64,000 bases of DNA from Winogradskyella haliclonae. GTDB taxonomy: Bacteria > Bacteroidota > Bacteroidia > Flavobacteriales > Flavobacteriaceae. How positions within the stretch are numbered: position 1 is the stretch's first letter; every line of letters starts with the position of its first letter. A model generated the notes under the pieces. The model had not been told where the DNA came from. It saw only the letters and a list, made by a program, of their open reading frames with translations, and searched no databases. Position numbers and translations under genes: made by a program. The stretch covers positions 1,364,001 to 1,428,000 of the forward strand of contig NZ_BMDQ01000001.1 in NCBI RefSeq assembly GCF_014635865.1, in the 5' to 3' direction. This document shows positions 44,598 to 51,858 of the stretch, in pieces.

Positions 44598-44944
44598 TTT
44601 TTTGATTCTAATTTTAATGCAGTACTATCATTATTCATCTTTTCTTTAGTTGCAATTTTCTCTTTTTTTGGTATCTGATCTTTTTTAGATGGTTTCTTGC
44701 TTTTGTCCAATTGGCAGGATAAAAGTAATGCCGTTAAAAAAGCAAGGGTTACTAGGCATCCACTGCTTTTAGACTTTTTAAAAGCCTTTCTATAATTCAA
44801 CCCTGGAATTCCTGTACGTATCGAATACCCTTTTGAGCTTAATGAGCCTCGTTTGGTTCTGTAATTAGGTGTAATACCAGATTTACTGATATTAATGCCA
44901 AATCGCTTTCCTAATTTTATACGTTTTTGAAATCTAAATCCCAT
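44594..44944 (-). CDS. DUF4236 domain protein with membrane anchor
   Basis: The product has 116 residues. The DUF4236 pattern FRFQKRIKLGKRFGINISKS, then RGSLSSKGYSIRTGIPGLNY, fills the first 55 residues, followed by a hydrophobic helix (CLVTLAFLTALLLSC) and a lysine-rich tail. The function of DUF4236 is unknown. It lies between the VWA-like lipoprotein gene (2 bp) and the 98-aa gene (4-bp overlap). Confidence 0.82.
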   Translation of the reverse strand: MGFRFQKRIKLGKRFGINISKSGITPNYRTKRGSLSSKGYSIRTGIPGLNYRKAFKKSKSSGCLVTLAFLTALLLSCQLDKSKKPSKKDQIPKKEKIATKEKMNNDSTALKLESKK

Positions 44945-44946
44945 GG

Positions 44947-45879
44947 CTAGTTGTTTATAAAGTCAGAGATTACTTTTTCTATACTAGATGGCAAATCAGC
45001 ATTTTTAATTTTAAAATTCTTGACGTTCATACTCTTTAACCAGTCACTCCAATAGAGTTCTATGATATCTTTTGCATAAGGATTATTATCATTTTGACTA
45101 GTGATTCCTATCACTAAGACTTCTAAATCATTTAAGTTTTTATTTGCTGGTATAAAACCTAATTGACGTGTTTTAAAATCGTTTTCCCAATTACTAGTAT
45201 TAAGTTTTAGCGCGTTTAAACTTCTTGGTGTTAAATAAGAAGTTTTATTATCTTCTTTCATAACCGTTTTGTCATAATACATATAACCGTCAGTTAAAAT
45301 CACAACGATATTTCGATGGCACTCATCTATGCAATAATCATTTATGTTGTCTTTAAAAAAACGCCATAGATCTGAGCCTGGATAACCTCCGGCGATTTTA
45401 GCATCTTCTTGGGCTAGATTGTAAAGTTGAGATGGGTATTCAGAATATAATTTTAAGGTTTCTTCCAATTGCGACCTTGAAGTTCCTTTCGAAAACCTAA
45501 CTTTAAGTTTTTCTGCTATAGAATTGATTCTTTCGTCTGTTGGTTCTGGGTTAAAGAATAATTGGATTCTGTCTTCTAAAAGAATTACTTTTTTGCGCTT
45601 TACATGATTGACAAAAGCATAAGCTAGGCTTGATAAATATGCAGAGTCTTTGAGTTTCGTTTTTGGATTTTTAATTCTATCAGATAAATCCAATAACACA
45701 CTAATATTAAGATTATTGTCCTTTTCTTTCAAAATATAATTTGGACATTTAGATGTTTGATTAACAACCTCTTTTTTTGAACCTTCTATAGTAGATGATT
45801 TGACATCTTTTTCACAACTCATAAAATAGATACAAGCTGACATTAGTATAGATAGAGTAAAATATTTTTGAATATTCAT
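44947..45879 (-). CDS. VWA-like lipoprotein
   Basis: The product has 310 residues with a lipobox (ACIYFMSC, Cys at 22). The middle reads as a von Willebrand A fold: ISVLLDLSDRI stands where the DxSxS metal site would be (with Asp-Leu-Ser-Asp-Arg), IVVILTDGYMYYD carries the later Asp, and LEVLVIGITSQND follows. The metal site is not perfectly canonical. VWA proteins commonly scaffold other proteins. It is coupled to the coiled-coil membrane protein gene (2 bp) and DUF4236 gene (2 bp). Confidence 0.75.
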   Translation of the reverse strand: MNIQKYFTLSILMSACIYFMSCEKDVKSSTIEGSKKEVVNQTSKCPNYILKEKDNNLNISVLLDLSDRIKNPKTKLKDSAYLSSLAYAFVNHVKRKKVILLEDRIQLFFNPEPTDERINSIAEKLKVRFSKGTSRSQLEETLKLYSEYPSQLYNLAQEDAKIAGGYPGSDLWRFFKDNINDYCIDECHRNIVVILTDGYMYYDKTVMKEDNKTSYLTPRSLNALKLNTSNWENDFKTRQLGFIPANKNLNDLEVLVIGITSQNDNNPYAKDIIELYWSDWLKSMNVKNFKIKNADLPSSIEKVISDFINN

Positions 45880-45881
45880 AT

Positions 45882-47147
45882 TTATAAAGTTTTAGTGTAG
45901 ACTTTGTTTTGATACGTATCTGTATCAATTTCTAAGCTTTTAATATGCTTGTCATATACATTTCTACATTCTAATAATAAAGCGTCCTTTTCATCTTTAC
46001 CCATTTGTAATGTGGAAGAAATATATTCTTGCCAGCCTTGAAGATATTCTGTAGATAAAGCTTTATAATTCATGACAGGGAGTATAAAACCATCAATGAT
46101 GTTCTGAAGCTCAGTGATTCTTGTCTTTATACCCGAAATTTCATTTTCTACTCCTGTTACTTGCTCTTTGATTTTTGAAGATTTTTTCTGTTTTCCAAAA
46201 ATGGCTTCTTTCTTCTCTCTTATGAAAGCTTTGATTTTATCTCTATCAGCATGTTCTTTCATCACAAAATCAAATACCAATCCCCAAACAATGTAGGAAA
46301 CGAAACCAGCGAATATGATTAACCAGAAACTGATGCTTTGAAAAGCTACAGAAATATTAAAAACTTCACTATCAAAAGTTTTATTAAGGTTGTATAACTT
46401 CTTGTCTATTAAGTAAGCTAGAATGGCATCGAATAAAAACGTAATTATCAATAAAGCAGCTATTTTGAATTTATTGATTAATCCGCGTTTCTCTTGAAAC
46501 ATGTGTATTAGGTAGCCTAATGCGAAAAAGACAAATGGGATAAATAAAATAAAGACTAATTCTAGCCAACCAGCTTCGTAAGCTTTAGAAAGTGCTTGAG
46601 GATCAAACATACCTTGAAACAAGCTAATTCCAGGATCGAATTCTCTAAAAAAGGCAGAGAAGGATGTAGATATGTAAAACACAAAGATATAAGCAGCTAA
46701 GGGTAGTAAGAAGCTTATACCAATCCAAAATTTAGCACTAGCTTTTTTATCCACATCGACAATGTAATCTTCAGGATTAGTCCTTACTTTTCTACATACC
46801 TCTTCTAAATTCTCGATTTCATTATTAATATCACGTACTTTTTTTTCCAATCTTTCATGCTCTTCATTTTTGTTCAGTAATGTGGTCTTTTTTCCTTTTT
46901 GCTCAGCGATATATGGTTGTTTTAAACGTTCTTGATTTGCAAAATCTTCTTTACATTTTTTTTCAAAAGATTCATATAGAGTATCCAAAGAGGTTTTTAA
47001 ATTGTGAGTGTTTCCTGAACATGCCTTAGATTTATTAAAGCCATCATCATGATAAGTGACTTTTTGATTCTCAATCTGTTCTGGCTTTTCAATCGTTTCA
47101 TTACTGTTTTGAGATGTCAGTTGTGTTAATCTTTTTAATAATCCCAT
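45882..47147 (-). CDS. Coiled-coil membrane protein, unknown
   Basis: The product has 421 residues: a polar N-terminus, a coiled coil at about 75-130 (NKNEEHERLEKKVRDINNEI), four hydrophobic segments at about 140-160, 195-215, 225-250 and 270-295, and a second coiled coil at about 315-365 (KKSSKIKEQVTGVENEISG). No family was recognised. Its position between the TerB-like and VWA-like genes, with gaps of 3 and 2 bp, suggests a membrane platform for these two. Confidence 0.75.
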   Translation of the reverse strand: MGLLKRLTQLTSQNSNETIEKPEQIENQKVTYHDDGFNKSKACSGNTHNLKTSLDTLYESFEKKCKEDFANQERLKQPYIAEQKGKKTTLLNKNEEHERLEKKVRDINNEIENLEEVCRKVRTNPEDYIVDVDKKASAKFWIGISFLLPLAAYIFVFYISTSFSAFFREFDPGISLFQGMFDPQALSKAYEAGWLELVFILFIPFVFFALGYLIHMFQEKRGLINKFKIAALLIITFLFDAILAYLIDKKLYNLNKTFDSEVFNISVAFQSISFWLIIFAGFVSYIVWGLVFDFVMKEHADRDKIKAFIREKKEAIFGKQKKSSKIKEQVTGVENEISGIKTRITELQNIIDGFILPVMNYKALSTEYLQGWQEYISSTLQMGKDEKDALLLECRNVYDKHIKSLEIDTDTYQNKVYTKTL

Positions 47148-47150
47148 AGC

Positions 47151-47555
47151 TTAGTCATTTAGTTCTTTTAAAAGAGCTTCTTTAGTTTTTTTATTTTTCG
47201 CACTATCTAACAGATAGTTGGATAATTCTTCGGATGTACCTTCTTTAAATTCAAACTTTAAGATGTATTTTTTTAAAGCTATTTTCTCATCATCAGTCAC
47301 TACATCATCAGCCCAAATCATTAGAGCAAAATCATAGAGGTATTCAATTCTTTTTTCTATGGTTTCTGGAATTGTTATTGTTCCAGAATATCCAGTTAAT
47401 ATATCTTCTAACTCCTGTTGCGAAATACCTCTTTCCTTTGCAAACTTGTAGAGTAGTTGCATTTCTAAATGACTAAAATTATCATCCGTTAAAGCAATTT
47501 GGTATAGGCGTAAAAAATGACTTTTTACCTCTAATGATATTGATGAGTTCTCCAT
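47151..47555 (-). CDS. TerB-like helical protein
   Basis: The product has 134 residues, all helical, with the TerB-type spacing of acidic helix pairs: YQIALTDDNFSHLEMQLLYK in the first half and LMIWADDVVTDDEKIALKKY in the second, where each holds the Asp/Glu pattern of a metal site. Paralogues are encoded at 53155 and 55292. TerB-fold proteins accompany tellurite- and phage-stress systems. It heads the core TerB/membrane/VWA set, 21 bp after the DUF6804-like gene. Confidence 0.7.
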   Translation of the reverse strand: MENSSISLEVKSHFLRLYQIALTDDNFSHLEMQLLYKFAKERGISQQELEDILTGYSGTITIPETIEKRIEYLYDFALMIWADDVVTDDEKIALKKYILKFEFKEGTSEELSNYLLDSAKNKKTKEALLKELND

Positions 47556-47576
47556 GTTTTTGATTTTTGGTTATGA

Positions 47577-47942
47577 TTAGTAAATCTTATCTCTGCTATA
47601 GGTCTTATCTGCTTTTTTTACTTTTTTTTCTGACTTTTTTTGAGGTTGTTTTAAAAATGCAACAAGTAGAAACAAGATTCCAGAAATAATGTCTATAGGT
47701 ATCCAATAGGCTTTGATATACAGATAAATTGGAAAAATTGGATTAAATAGTATAGCTATAATGACGAATGCTAAAATCCAAGGGAATTGCTTCTGTCTGA
47801 GACTAACCATAACAAGTAATGCACCAATAAATACAATTGTTCTTAAAAACGTATAATACTCTATTGGCCAGTAAAAGACAGCCACAAATAGTAGTATAGC
47901 ACAGCAAACACATGTTGATTTTAGTAAGTTGTTAGATTTCAT
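47577..47942 (-). CDS. DUF6804-like small membrane protein
   Basis: The product has 121 residues with four hydrophobic segments (STCVCCAILLFVAVFYWPI, TIVFIGALLVMVSL, WILAFVIIAILFNPIFPIYL, IISGILFLLVAFL) and a lysine-rich tail. It resembles the DUF6804 family of unknown function. It overlaps the DUF4177-like gene by 4 bp. Confidence 0.7.
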   Translation of the reverse strand: MKSNNLLKSTCVCCAILLFVAVFYWPIEYYTFLRTIVFIGALLVMVSLRQKQFPWILAFVIIAILFNPIFPIYLYIKAYWIPIDIISGILFLLVAFLKQPQKKSEKKVKKADKTYSRDKIY

Positions 47943-48127
47943 TCTTTTGTGTAAACAGCTAGATATGTAATAGAGGGTGTTCCAATACCCAAGCAGCCAG
48001 GTTTCTGCACTTGAAATACTGAATGAAATTTATACCCTTGTTCAGAATATTTATTAAATCTACCCTCTAAATTAACTATGGCTTTATTAGAGAATTCAGC
48101 CCCAATTTGTTCAATTTTGTAATGCAT
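47939..48127 (-). CDS. DUF4177-like small protein
   Basis: The product has 62 residues: YKIEQIGAEFSN, then EGRFNKYSEQGYKFHSVFQV and YLAVYTKE, the beta-alpha-beta outline of DUF4177 (a strand, a helix with NxxxxxGY, then strands). The function is unknown. It starts 18 bp after the yidD stop and overlaps the next gene by 4 bp. Confidence 0.7.
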   Translation of the reverse strand: MHYKIEQIGAEFSNKAIVNLEGRFNKYSEQGYKFHSVFQVQKPGCLGIGTPSITYLAVYTKE

Positions 48128-48145
48128 AATTATGATTTTAAAAAG

Positions 48146-48493
48146 TTATTTTAGTTTATCTATTCCACCATTTTTTGATCTACAACGCCCAAGTCTATTT
48201 ATTGTTAAAGCGAAGCCTTTGTAGAACCCTTTTTCTCTAAAAGCTTGTTCAGAATATCTTGAACAACTAGGGTCAAAGACACAACGATTCCCTAATTTTT
48301 CTGATATATGATTTTGATAGAACCTTATTGATTTAATAACTAGATATAGCCAAACAGGTTTATATGGAATAGGTAAATTTTGAATTTGCAAATCAAGTTT
48401 AGTATGTCCACATAAATGTCTTTTTACTATAATTATATCTTTTTCAGATACGTTTACTTCAAATGAATCATTTTCGTTTTCTAAATATTTCAT
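48146..48493 (-). CDS. yidD: YidD family membrane protein insertion factor
   Basis: The product has 115 residues. The C-terminal 70 residues are typical YidD: LVIKSIRFYQNHIS, then RCVFDPSCSRYSEQAFREKG and GGIDKLK. The first 45 residues are an extension not usual in the family. YidD assists YidC-dependent membrane insertion in other bacteria. It is not near rnpA or yidC here; instead it heads a train of stress-type genes and stands just behind a palindrome and TATGTTTG box (48498-48542). If that box is used, transcription starts almost at the ATG, giving a leaderless mRNA. Confidence 0.85.
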   Translation of the reverse strand: MKYLENENDSFEVNVSEKDIIIVKRHLCGHTKLDLQIQNLPIPYKPVWLYLVIKSIRFYQNHISEKLGNRCVFDPSCSRYSEQAFREKGFYKGFALTINRLGRCRSKNGGIDKLK

Positions 48494-48495
48494 GC

Positions 48496-48543
48496 ATCAA
48501 ACATAAACTCATTAAAAAACAAAGCCTTACGGAATTCCGTAAG
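48496..48543. repeat. 48-bp repeat, copy A (palindrome plus promoter upstream of yidD)
   Basis: This segment and 48802-48849 are identical at 43 of 48 positions in the same orientation. Each includes the palindrome, the GGCTTTGTTT stretch and the TATGTTTG box, so an entire promoter region has been duplicated around the 69-aa gene. Confidence 0.8.
48498..48542 (-). promoter_or_regulatory. Palindromic operator and -7 box ahead of yidD
   Basis: The perfect palindrome TTACGGAATTCCGTAA at 48527-48542 is followed on the minus strand by 21 nt and TATGTTTG at 48498-48505. The centre of the palindrome falls near -41 relative to the expected start of transcription, the position of a class II activator. 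No -33 element is needed or seen. The same layout occurs three more times nearby. Confidence 0.65.
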
Positions 48544-48567
48544 TTAATTCATGGGAAATCTTAAAAA

Positions 48568-48777
48568 TTATTTCATACCTCCAAATATGGCCACTAATGC
48601 AACTGCTATGAAATGACCTATTTTGCTTAAAATTGCCCAAATAATTAAAAACCCTATTGCGCCAAAAAAGCTATCAGGTTCAATCCAATTCCATGCTAAA
48701 ACTCCAGAAAGAATTGAAATTAAAATTGTGATAACCCAAAGCATTGCTATAAAACATCCATCATTAGATTCATTCAT
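48568..48777 (-). CDS. Small membrane protein, 69 aa, unknown
   Basis: The product has 69 residues: a polar start (MNESNDG), two hydrophobic helices (CFIAMLWVITILISILSGVL and FFGAIGFLIIWAILSKIGHF) and a short tail. No family was recognised. It is flanked on both sides by the 48-bp repeat and has its own palindrome and TATGTTTG box upstream (48804-48848), so it is a single-gene unit. Confidence 0.7.
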   Translation of the reverse strand: MNESNDGCFIAMLWVITILISILSGVLAWNWIEPDSFFGAIGFLIIWAILSKIGHFIAVALVAIFGGMK

Positions 48778-48801
48778 ATTTAACTTTTTTTAAATTCATT
48801 T

Positions 48802-48849
48802 ATCAAACATAGACCCGTTAAGAAACAAAGCCTTACGAAATTCCGTAAG
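48802..48849. repeat. 48-bp repeat, copy B
   Basis: This is the partner of 48496-48543 (43 of 48 identical). It overlaps the longer inverted repeat at 48820-48861. Confidence 0.8.
48804..48848 (-). promoter_or_regulatory. Palindromic operator and -7 box ahead of the 69-aa gene
   Basis: TTACGAAATTCCGTAA (48833-48848, one mismatch to perfect symmetry), 21 nt, then TATGTTTG at 48804-48811 on the minus strand. The leader to the ATG at 48777 would be about 25 nt. Confidence 0.65.
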
Positions 48850-48861
48850 GCTTTGTTTCTT
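48820..48861. terminator. 18-bp perfect inverted repeat, terminator of the YjzC-like gene
   Basis: AAGAAACAAAGCCTTACG and its exact complement enclose a 6-nt loop. It lies 17 bp after the stop of the YjzC-like gene, and T-rich sequence flanks the stem in both directions. Its inner part is also the palindrome of the next promoter, so the same DNA may serve as terminator and operator. Confidence 0.75.
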
Positions 48862-48877
48862 TAACTGAACATGGATT

Positions 48878-49048
48878 TTATGCATAACTAATAAGCTTCC
48901 AAGTCACTGCTTTACCATTATAGGGCGGAAATGTTTCACCTTCAGATAAAGGAATAGTAGTAGATGGTGTGCTTTGAGCTTTCCAAACTCCAGATTCAGG
49001 ACATTTTTCTCCCGTTTTTCTTGTTGTTCCAATTGGTGCTTTTGCCAT
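48878..49048 (-). CDS. YjzC-like small protein, 56 aa
   Basis: The frame from ATG 49048 to TAA 48878 encodes 56 residues: MAKAPIGTTRKTGEKCPESG, then VWKAQS, an acidic-Thr stretch, ETFPPYNGKAVTWKLISYA. The GxxCPxSGxW start and the FPPxxxxxVTWKL end match small proteins of the YjzC type, whose function is unknown. A longer frame on the same strand (48904-49092) overlaps it but has no family sequence. A palindrome and TAGGTTTG box lie upstream (49078-49122), and a strong terminator follows. Confidence 0.75.
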   Translation of the reverse strand: MAKAPIGTTRKTGEKCPESGVWKAQSTPSTTIPLSEGETFPPYNGKAVTWKLISYA

Positions 49049-49077
49049 AGTTTCAAATATTTGATATTAATAATATT

Positions 49078-49122
49078 CAAACCTAGAGCCATTTTGAAGT
49101 TATTCCTTACGGTATACCATAG
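49078..49122 (-). promoter_or_regulatory. Palindromic operator and -7 box ahead of the YjzC-like gene
   Basis: On the minus strand CTATGGTATACCGTAA (49107-49122, two mismatches to symmetry) is followed by 21 nt and TAGGTTTG at 49078-49085. The leader to the ATG at 49048 would be about 25 nt. Confidence 0.65.
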
Positions 49123-49148
49123 TACAATGAAATATTTATAAAATAGGA

Positions 49149-49817
49149 TTAGATTAAGCCTCTATCTATAGCAATGGCAATAAGTTGCTCTGAAGTATGC
49201 GCATCAAAAAGTACTTTGAGTTTATTAATACGTTTTTCAATACTGCTGAGGCTACGAGCAGGAAAGTCTTTTTCTTTGAAGTAATTAGCAATTTGTTCTC
49301 TTTTTAAGCCTTTGGCTAAGAGCTGCAATAATAGTTCATCATATAGGTCTGTTTGAGAAATGTCATCAACATTACGAAGTAATTGTGCTATACTAGGAGA
49401 GCAATACATTTTATCTTCGAGAATAGTATGAATTGCTTTTTTCAATTCTATAGATTCTTCACGCCCTTTTTCAACATAAGCATCTATGTCGTATGTATCT
49501 ATAAGACTCTTAATTTTTCCTATACGATGCTCTACAGAAAACACGATGATTTTTAAATCAGGTTGAATAGCTTTGACAGCTTCAATTAGTTCCTCACCCG
49601 AAGTCAATGTTCTTTTTCTATGATCAGCTTTAAACGATAGGTCAGTAATTAAAAGATTAAAAGGCAGATCTATTCGCAAGGCAGCTTTAAGTTTAAGAAG
49701 TGCATCATCACAATATTGGGCAGTAATAACATTTGGAATGTTTAATTCATTTAATGTTCGTTCTACACCTTTATTAATGGTATTTTGATCTTCAGCAATT
49801 AAAACGTTTTGAAACAT
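49149..49817 (-). CDS. NarL/LuxR-type response regulator
   Basis: The product has 222 residues. The receiver begins MFQNVLIAEDQNTINKGVER with the phospho-acceptor Asp59 in LLITDLSFK and KIIVFSVEHR as the switch strand. The C-terminal helix-turn-helix is of the GerE type: LLQLLAKGLKREQIANYF, then SLSSIEKRINKLKVLF. It lies 9 bp after the TPR-type kinase gene and should be its partner. Sites of 16-bp dyad symmetry, as found four times around this gene, are the type such regulators bind. Confidence 0.9.
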   Translation of the reverse strand: MFQNVLIAEDQNTINKGVERTLNELNIPNVITAQYCDDALLKLKAALRIDLPFNLLITDLSFKADHRKRTLTSGEELIEAVKAIQPDLKIIVFSVEHRIGKIKSLIDTYDIDAYVEKGREESIELKKAIHTILEDKMYCSPSIAQLLRNVDDISQTDLYDELLLQLLAKGLKREQIANYFKEKDFPARSLSSIEKRINKLKVLFDAHTSEQLIAIAIDRGLI

Positions 49818-49826
49818 AAGAAGTAT

Positions 49827-51515
49827 TTAACTATTAAATTCTAAAGTGGCCTTAAAACCATTTCCTTTCGAAGTTGTGAAGTTAAAACTTCCACCAATAC
49901 CATTGATACGGGATTCCACATTTGCCAATCCATTTAATTTTGTTCCATTGACAGAAAAACCTATGCCATCGTCGACATATTTAATTTCTTTTTTCCTGTT
50001 ATGATTTTTAAATACAATACTGACGACTTTTGCCTTACTATGTTTTTTCATATTGACTAATAGCTCCTGTAAGCACCTGTAGATTACCACTTTTTTATGC
50101 TCTTCTATGCTCTGCCAATCTATCTTATTTATATCATTAGTAACTACCTTGGTCTCTGGTTTATTATGCTGCATCAATAAATGCTTAATGCTATCGGAGA
50201 AATTAGCTAATTCAATGCTTCCTGTTTCAGTAGAAATATCTCTTGTGCGTAAATAAATATCTTCGATATTATCTAAAAGCAATGATTTTTTAGCTTGAGT
50301 AACTTCTATATCATTCTCGACGAAATTCATAAGGTCAGACATGTCATTTGCTAATTCATCATGCACTTTTTTTGATAATTCAGTTTCTTTTAGATAAGCC
50401 TCTTTAATCTTGTCTTTTTTGTGCTTTGATTTTAAAAAGAAGTATAAAAAAATAGAAAGTAGTAGAATAGATAATCCAATGAATAGATAGATTAAATTTA
50501 TGTTTTTTTGACGTTCATTCTCGAGCTCACTATCTTTTAATTTGAGTTTTGCTTCGTTTGCTATCTTTTCTTGCTTTTCAAAAGCATATTTTTTTGATGC
50601 ATATTTATTTTGTGCTAATCTGTTACTTTTATTAATACTGTCTTCTAGTTTGTTTAATTTTAGAATTTTTGAGTCCTTATTTAAACTGCTGTAGAATGAT
50701 AAAGTATTTAATAAATAATCACTATTTCCGCTAGCTTCAGCAACTTCGATAGCTCTATTGGCATATTCTAAAGCTTTTATTTCGTTATTTCTATCTTTAT
50801 AGTATTCCCCTATATGTATATAGCTTTCTATAATTCCAGGGGTATAATTTAACTTTAGCCTTATTTCCATAGCTTCTGTTAAACTTGTTAAGGCATCAGG
50901 ATTTTCTATTTTGGATTGTGCAAAGCCCAAATTATCCAAAGCTCTGGCAGTATTTTCCTTTTTGTTAAAATTTAAACTATTTAAATATGATTCTTTAAAG
51001 AACTCTATGGAAGAATTATAGTCTTTTTGTTCTAAATAAACTTTTCCTATATTATTAATAATAGTAACTCTATTTTTAGAATTGTTATTTAAATCTAAAA
51101 CCGAATTGTAATATTTAAGAGAAGTATTGTAATCTTCATAATCTAGATATAAATTTCCTAAAAAGTTATTTAAAGGTATTCTGTAATCATTATTTTTTCC
51201 CTCAATCTGATCTAATAATTTTATTGCTTCAATTGCAGTTTTTTCAGCCTCGTATATGAATCCAATTTTTTTTTGAGCACTAGCTATGTAGGTTAAATTA
51301 TATACTAATGCCAGAATGTTATCGTCTTTTTTGTGAAGATTGTTTAGGTTTTGAAGGTATAAGATGGCATTAACTACATCATTATTTTTTTTGGAGCTTT
51401 TGATTGACTCCACATAAAAGTATGTACTATCTGGATTATTTTGAGCTTCTATGTGTTTATTAAAACACAATAAGGACAATAAAAAAAAGAGGAATGAAGT
51501 TTTAATTGGTTTCAT
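49827..51515 (-). CDS. TPR-type sensor histidine kinase
   Basis: The product has 562 residues: signal peptide (1-25), TPR helices at about 45-275 on the periplasmic side (for example NNIGKVYLEQKDYNSSIEFF), a coiled coil at 290-335, one transmembrane segment at 341-361, then a HisKA_3-type domain with KKVHDELANDM (His385) and an HATPase domain with CLQELLVNMKKHSKA and YVDDGIGFSV. Kinases of this class phosphorylate NarL-type regulators. Its periplasmic TPR array probably senses a peptide or protein; the proline-rich lipoprotein encoded 27 bp upstream is the obvious candidate. Confidence 0.9.
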   Translation of the reverse strand: MKPIKTSFLFFLLSLLCFNKHIEAQNNPDSTYFYVESIKSSKKNNDVVNAILYLQNLNNLHKKDDNILALVYNLTYIASAQKKIGFIYEAEKTAIEAIKLLDQIEGKNNDYRIPLNNFLGNLYLDYEDYNTSLKYYNSVLDLNNNSKNRVTIINNIGKVYLEQKDYNSSIEFFKESYLNSLNFNKKENTARALDNLGFAQSKIENPDALTSLTEAMEIRLKLNYTPGIIESYIHIGEYYKDRNNEIKALEYANRAIEVAEASGNSDYLLNTLSFYSSLNKDSKILKLNKLEDSINKSNRLAQNKYASKKYAFEKQEKIANEAKLKLKDSELENERQKNINLIYLFIGLSILLLSIFLYFFLKSKHKKDKIKEAYLKETELSKKVHDELANDMSDLMNFVENDIEVTQAKKSLLLDNIEDIYLRTRDISTETGSIELANFSDSIKHLLMQHNKPETKVVTNDINKIDWQSIEEHKKVVIYRCLQELLVNMKKHSKAKVVSIVFKNHNRKKEIKYVDDGIGFSVNGTKLNGLANVESRINGIGGSFNFTTSKGNGFKATLEFNS

Positions 51516-51542
51516 TCCTCTAAAATAGTAACAAATTAATTA

Positions 51543-51704
51543 TTACCCACCACTTCCAGGTGGTGGCGGTGGTGGCGGGTCAATTTCTCCACTTCCATCG
51601 CAACAGGCTTGTTGTGCAACTTCATCTGTTAAACTCTCGGGATTACACGAGCTAAAATTTAATGCAATAAAAAGTATTGCAAAAAGATATATTACTTTTT
51701 TCAT
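51543..51704 (-). CDS. Small proline-rich lipoprotein, 53 aa
   Basis: From ATG 51704 the product has 53 residues: a lipoprotein signal (MKKVIYLFAILFIALNFSSC, Cys at 20), an acidic stretch with a Cys-Cys pair (EVAQQACCDGSGEID), then seven prolines and GSGG at the very end. The frame stays open to 51842, but that part has no signal peptide features and contains a structured RNA leader. It is the first gene of the kinase/regulator operon. The short mature part is about 33 residues and could be a ligand or brake for the TPR kinase. No family name is known to me. Confidence 0.75.
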   Translation of the reverse strand: MKKVIYLFAILFIALNFSSCNPESLTDEVAQQACCDGSGEIDPPPPPPPGSGG

Positions 51705-51722
51705 TTCTCTAAAATTTTGGTA

Positions 51723-51837
51723 AAAGGGTTGCCGTCCGAAGTTTTTCAGATAAGTTTTGTGCAACCCTTTCGGGTTATACATTTGTTTCTTTTGGGAAGT
51801 GGGAAAGTGTATTGTAATACTTGATAGAAGTTCCCAA
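51723..51837 (-). ncRNA. Structured 5' leader of the proline-rich lipoprotein operon
   Basis: On the minus strand, in transcript order, there is a TTGGGAA / TTCCCAA stem (51792-51837) enclosing a small GTATT-ACA-ATAC hairpin, then AACCC-GAAA-GGGTT (51763-51776), then a 10-bp stem AAAGGGTTGC / GCAACCCTTT (51723-51770) with a 28-nt loop. The last two share GGGTT and cannot form together, the hallmark of a switch. The 10-bp stem is followed by TTTTACC, a weak terminator. Whether it responds to a ligand, translation or a protein is unknown. Confidence 0.5.
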
Positions 51838-51858
51838 GACATCTATACAGGCATTACT

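Noticed and set aside
48904-49092. 62-aa frame on the minus strand
   Set aside because: It overlaps the YjzC-like frame (48878-49048), starts inside the predicted -7 box region and has no family sequence.
51705-51842. N-terminal extension of the proline-rich lipoprotein
   Set aside because: The signal peptide starts at 51704; the extension would place it in the middle of a protein, and the DNA here forms stable hairpins.
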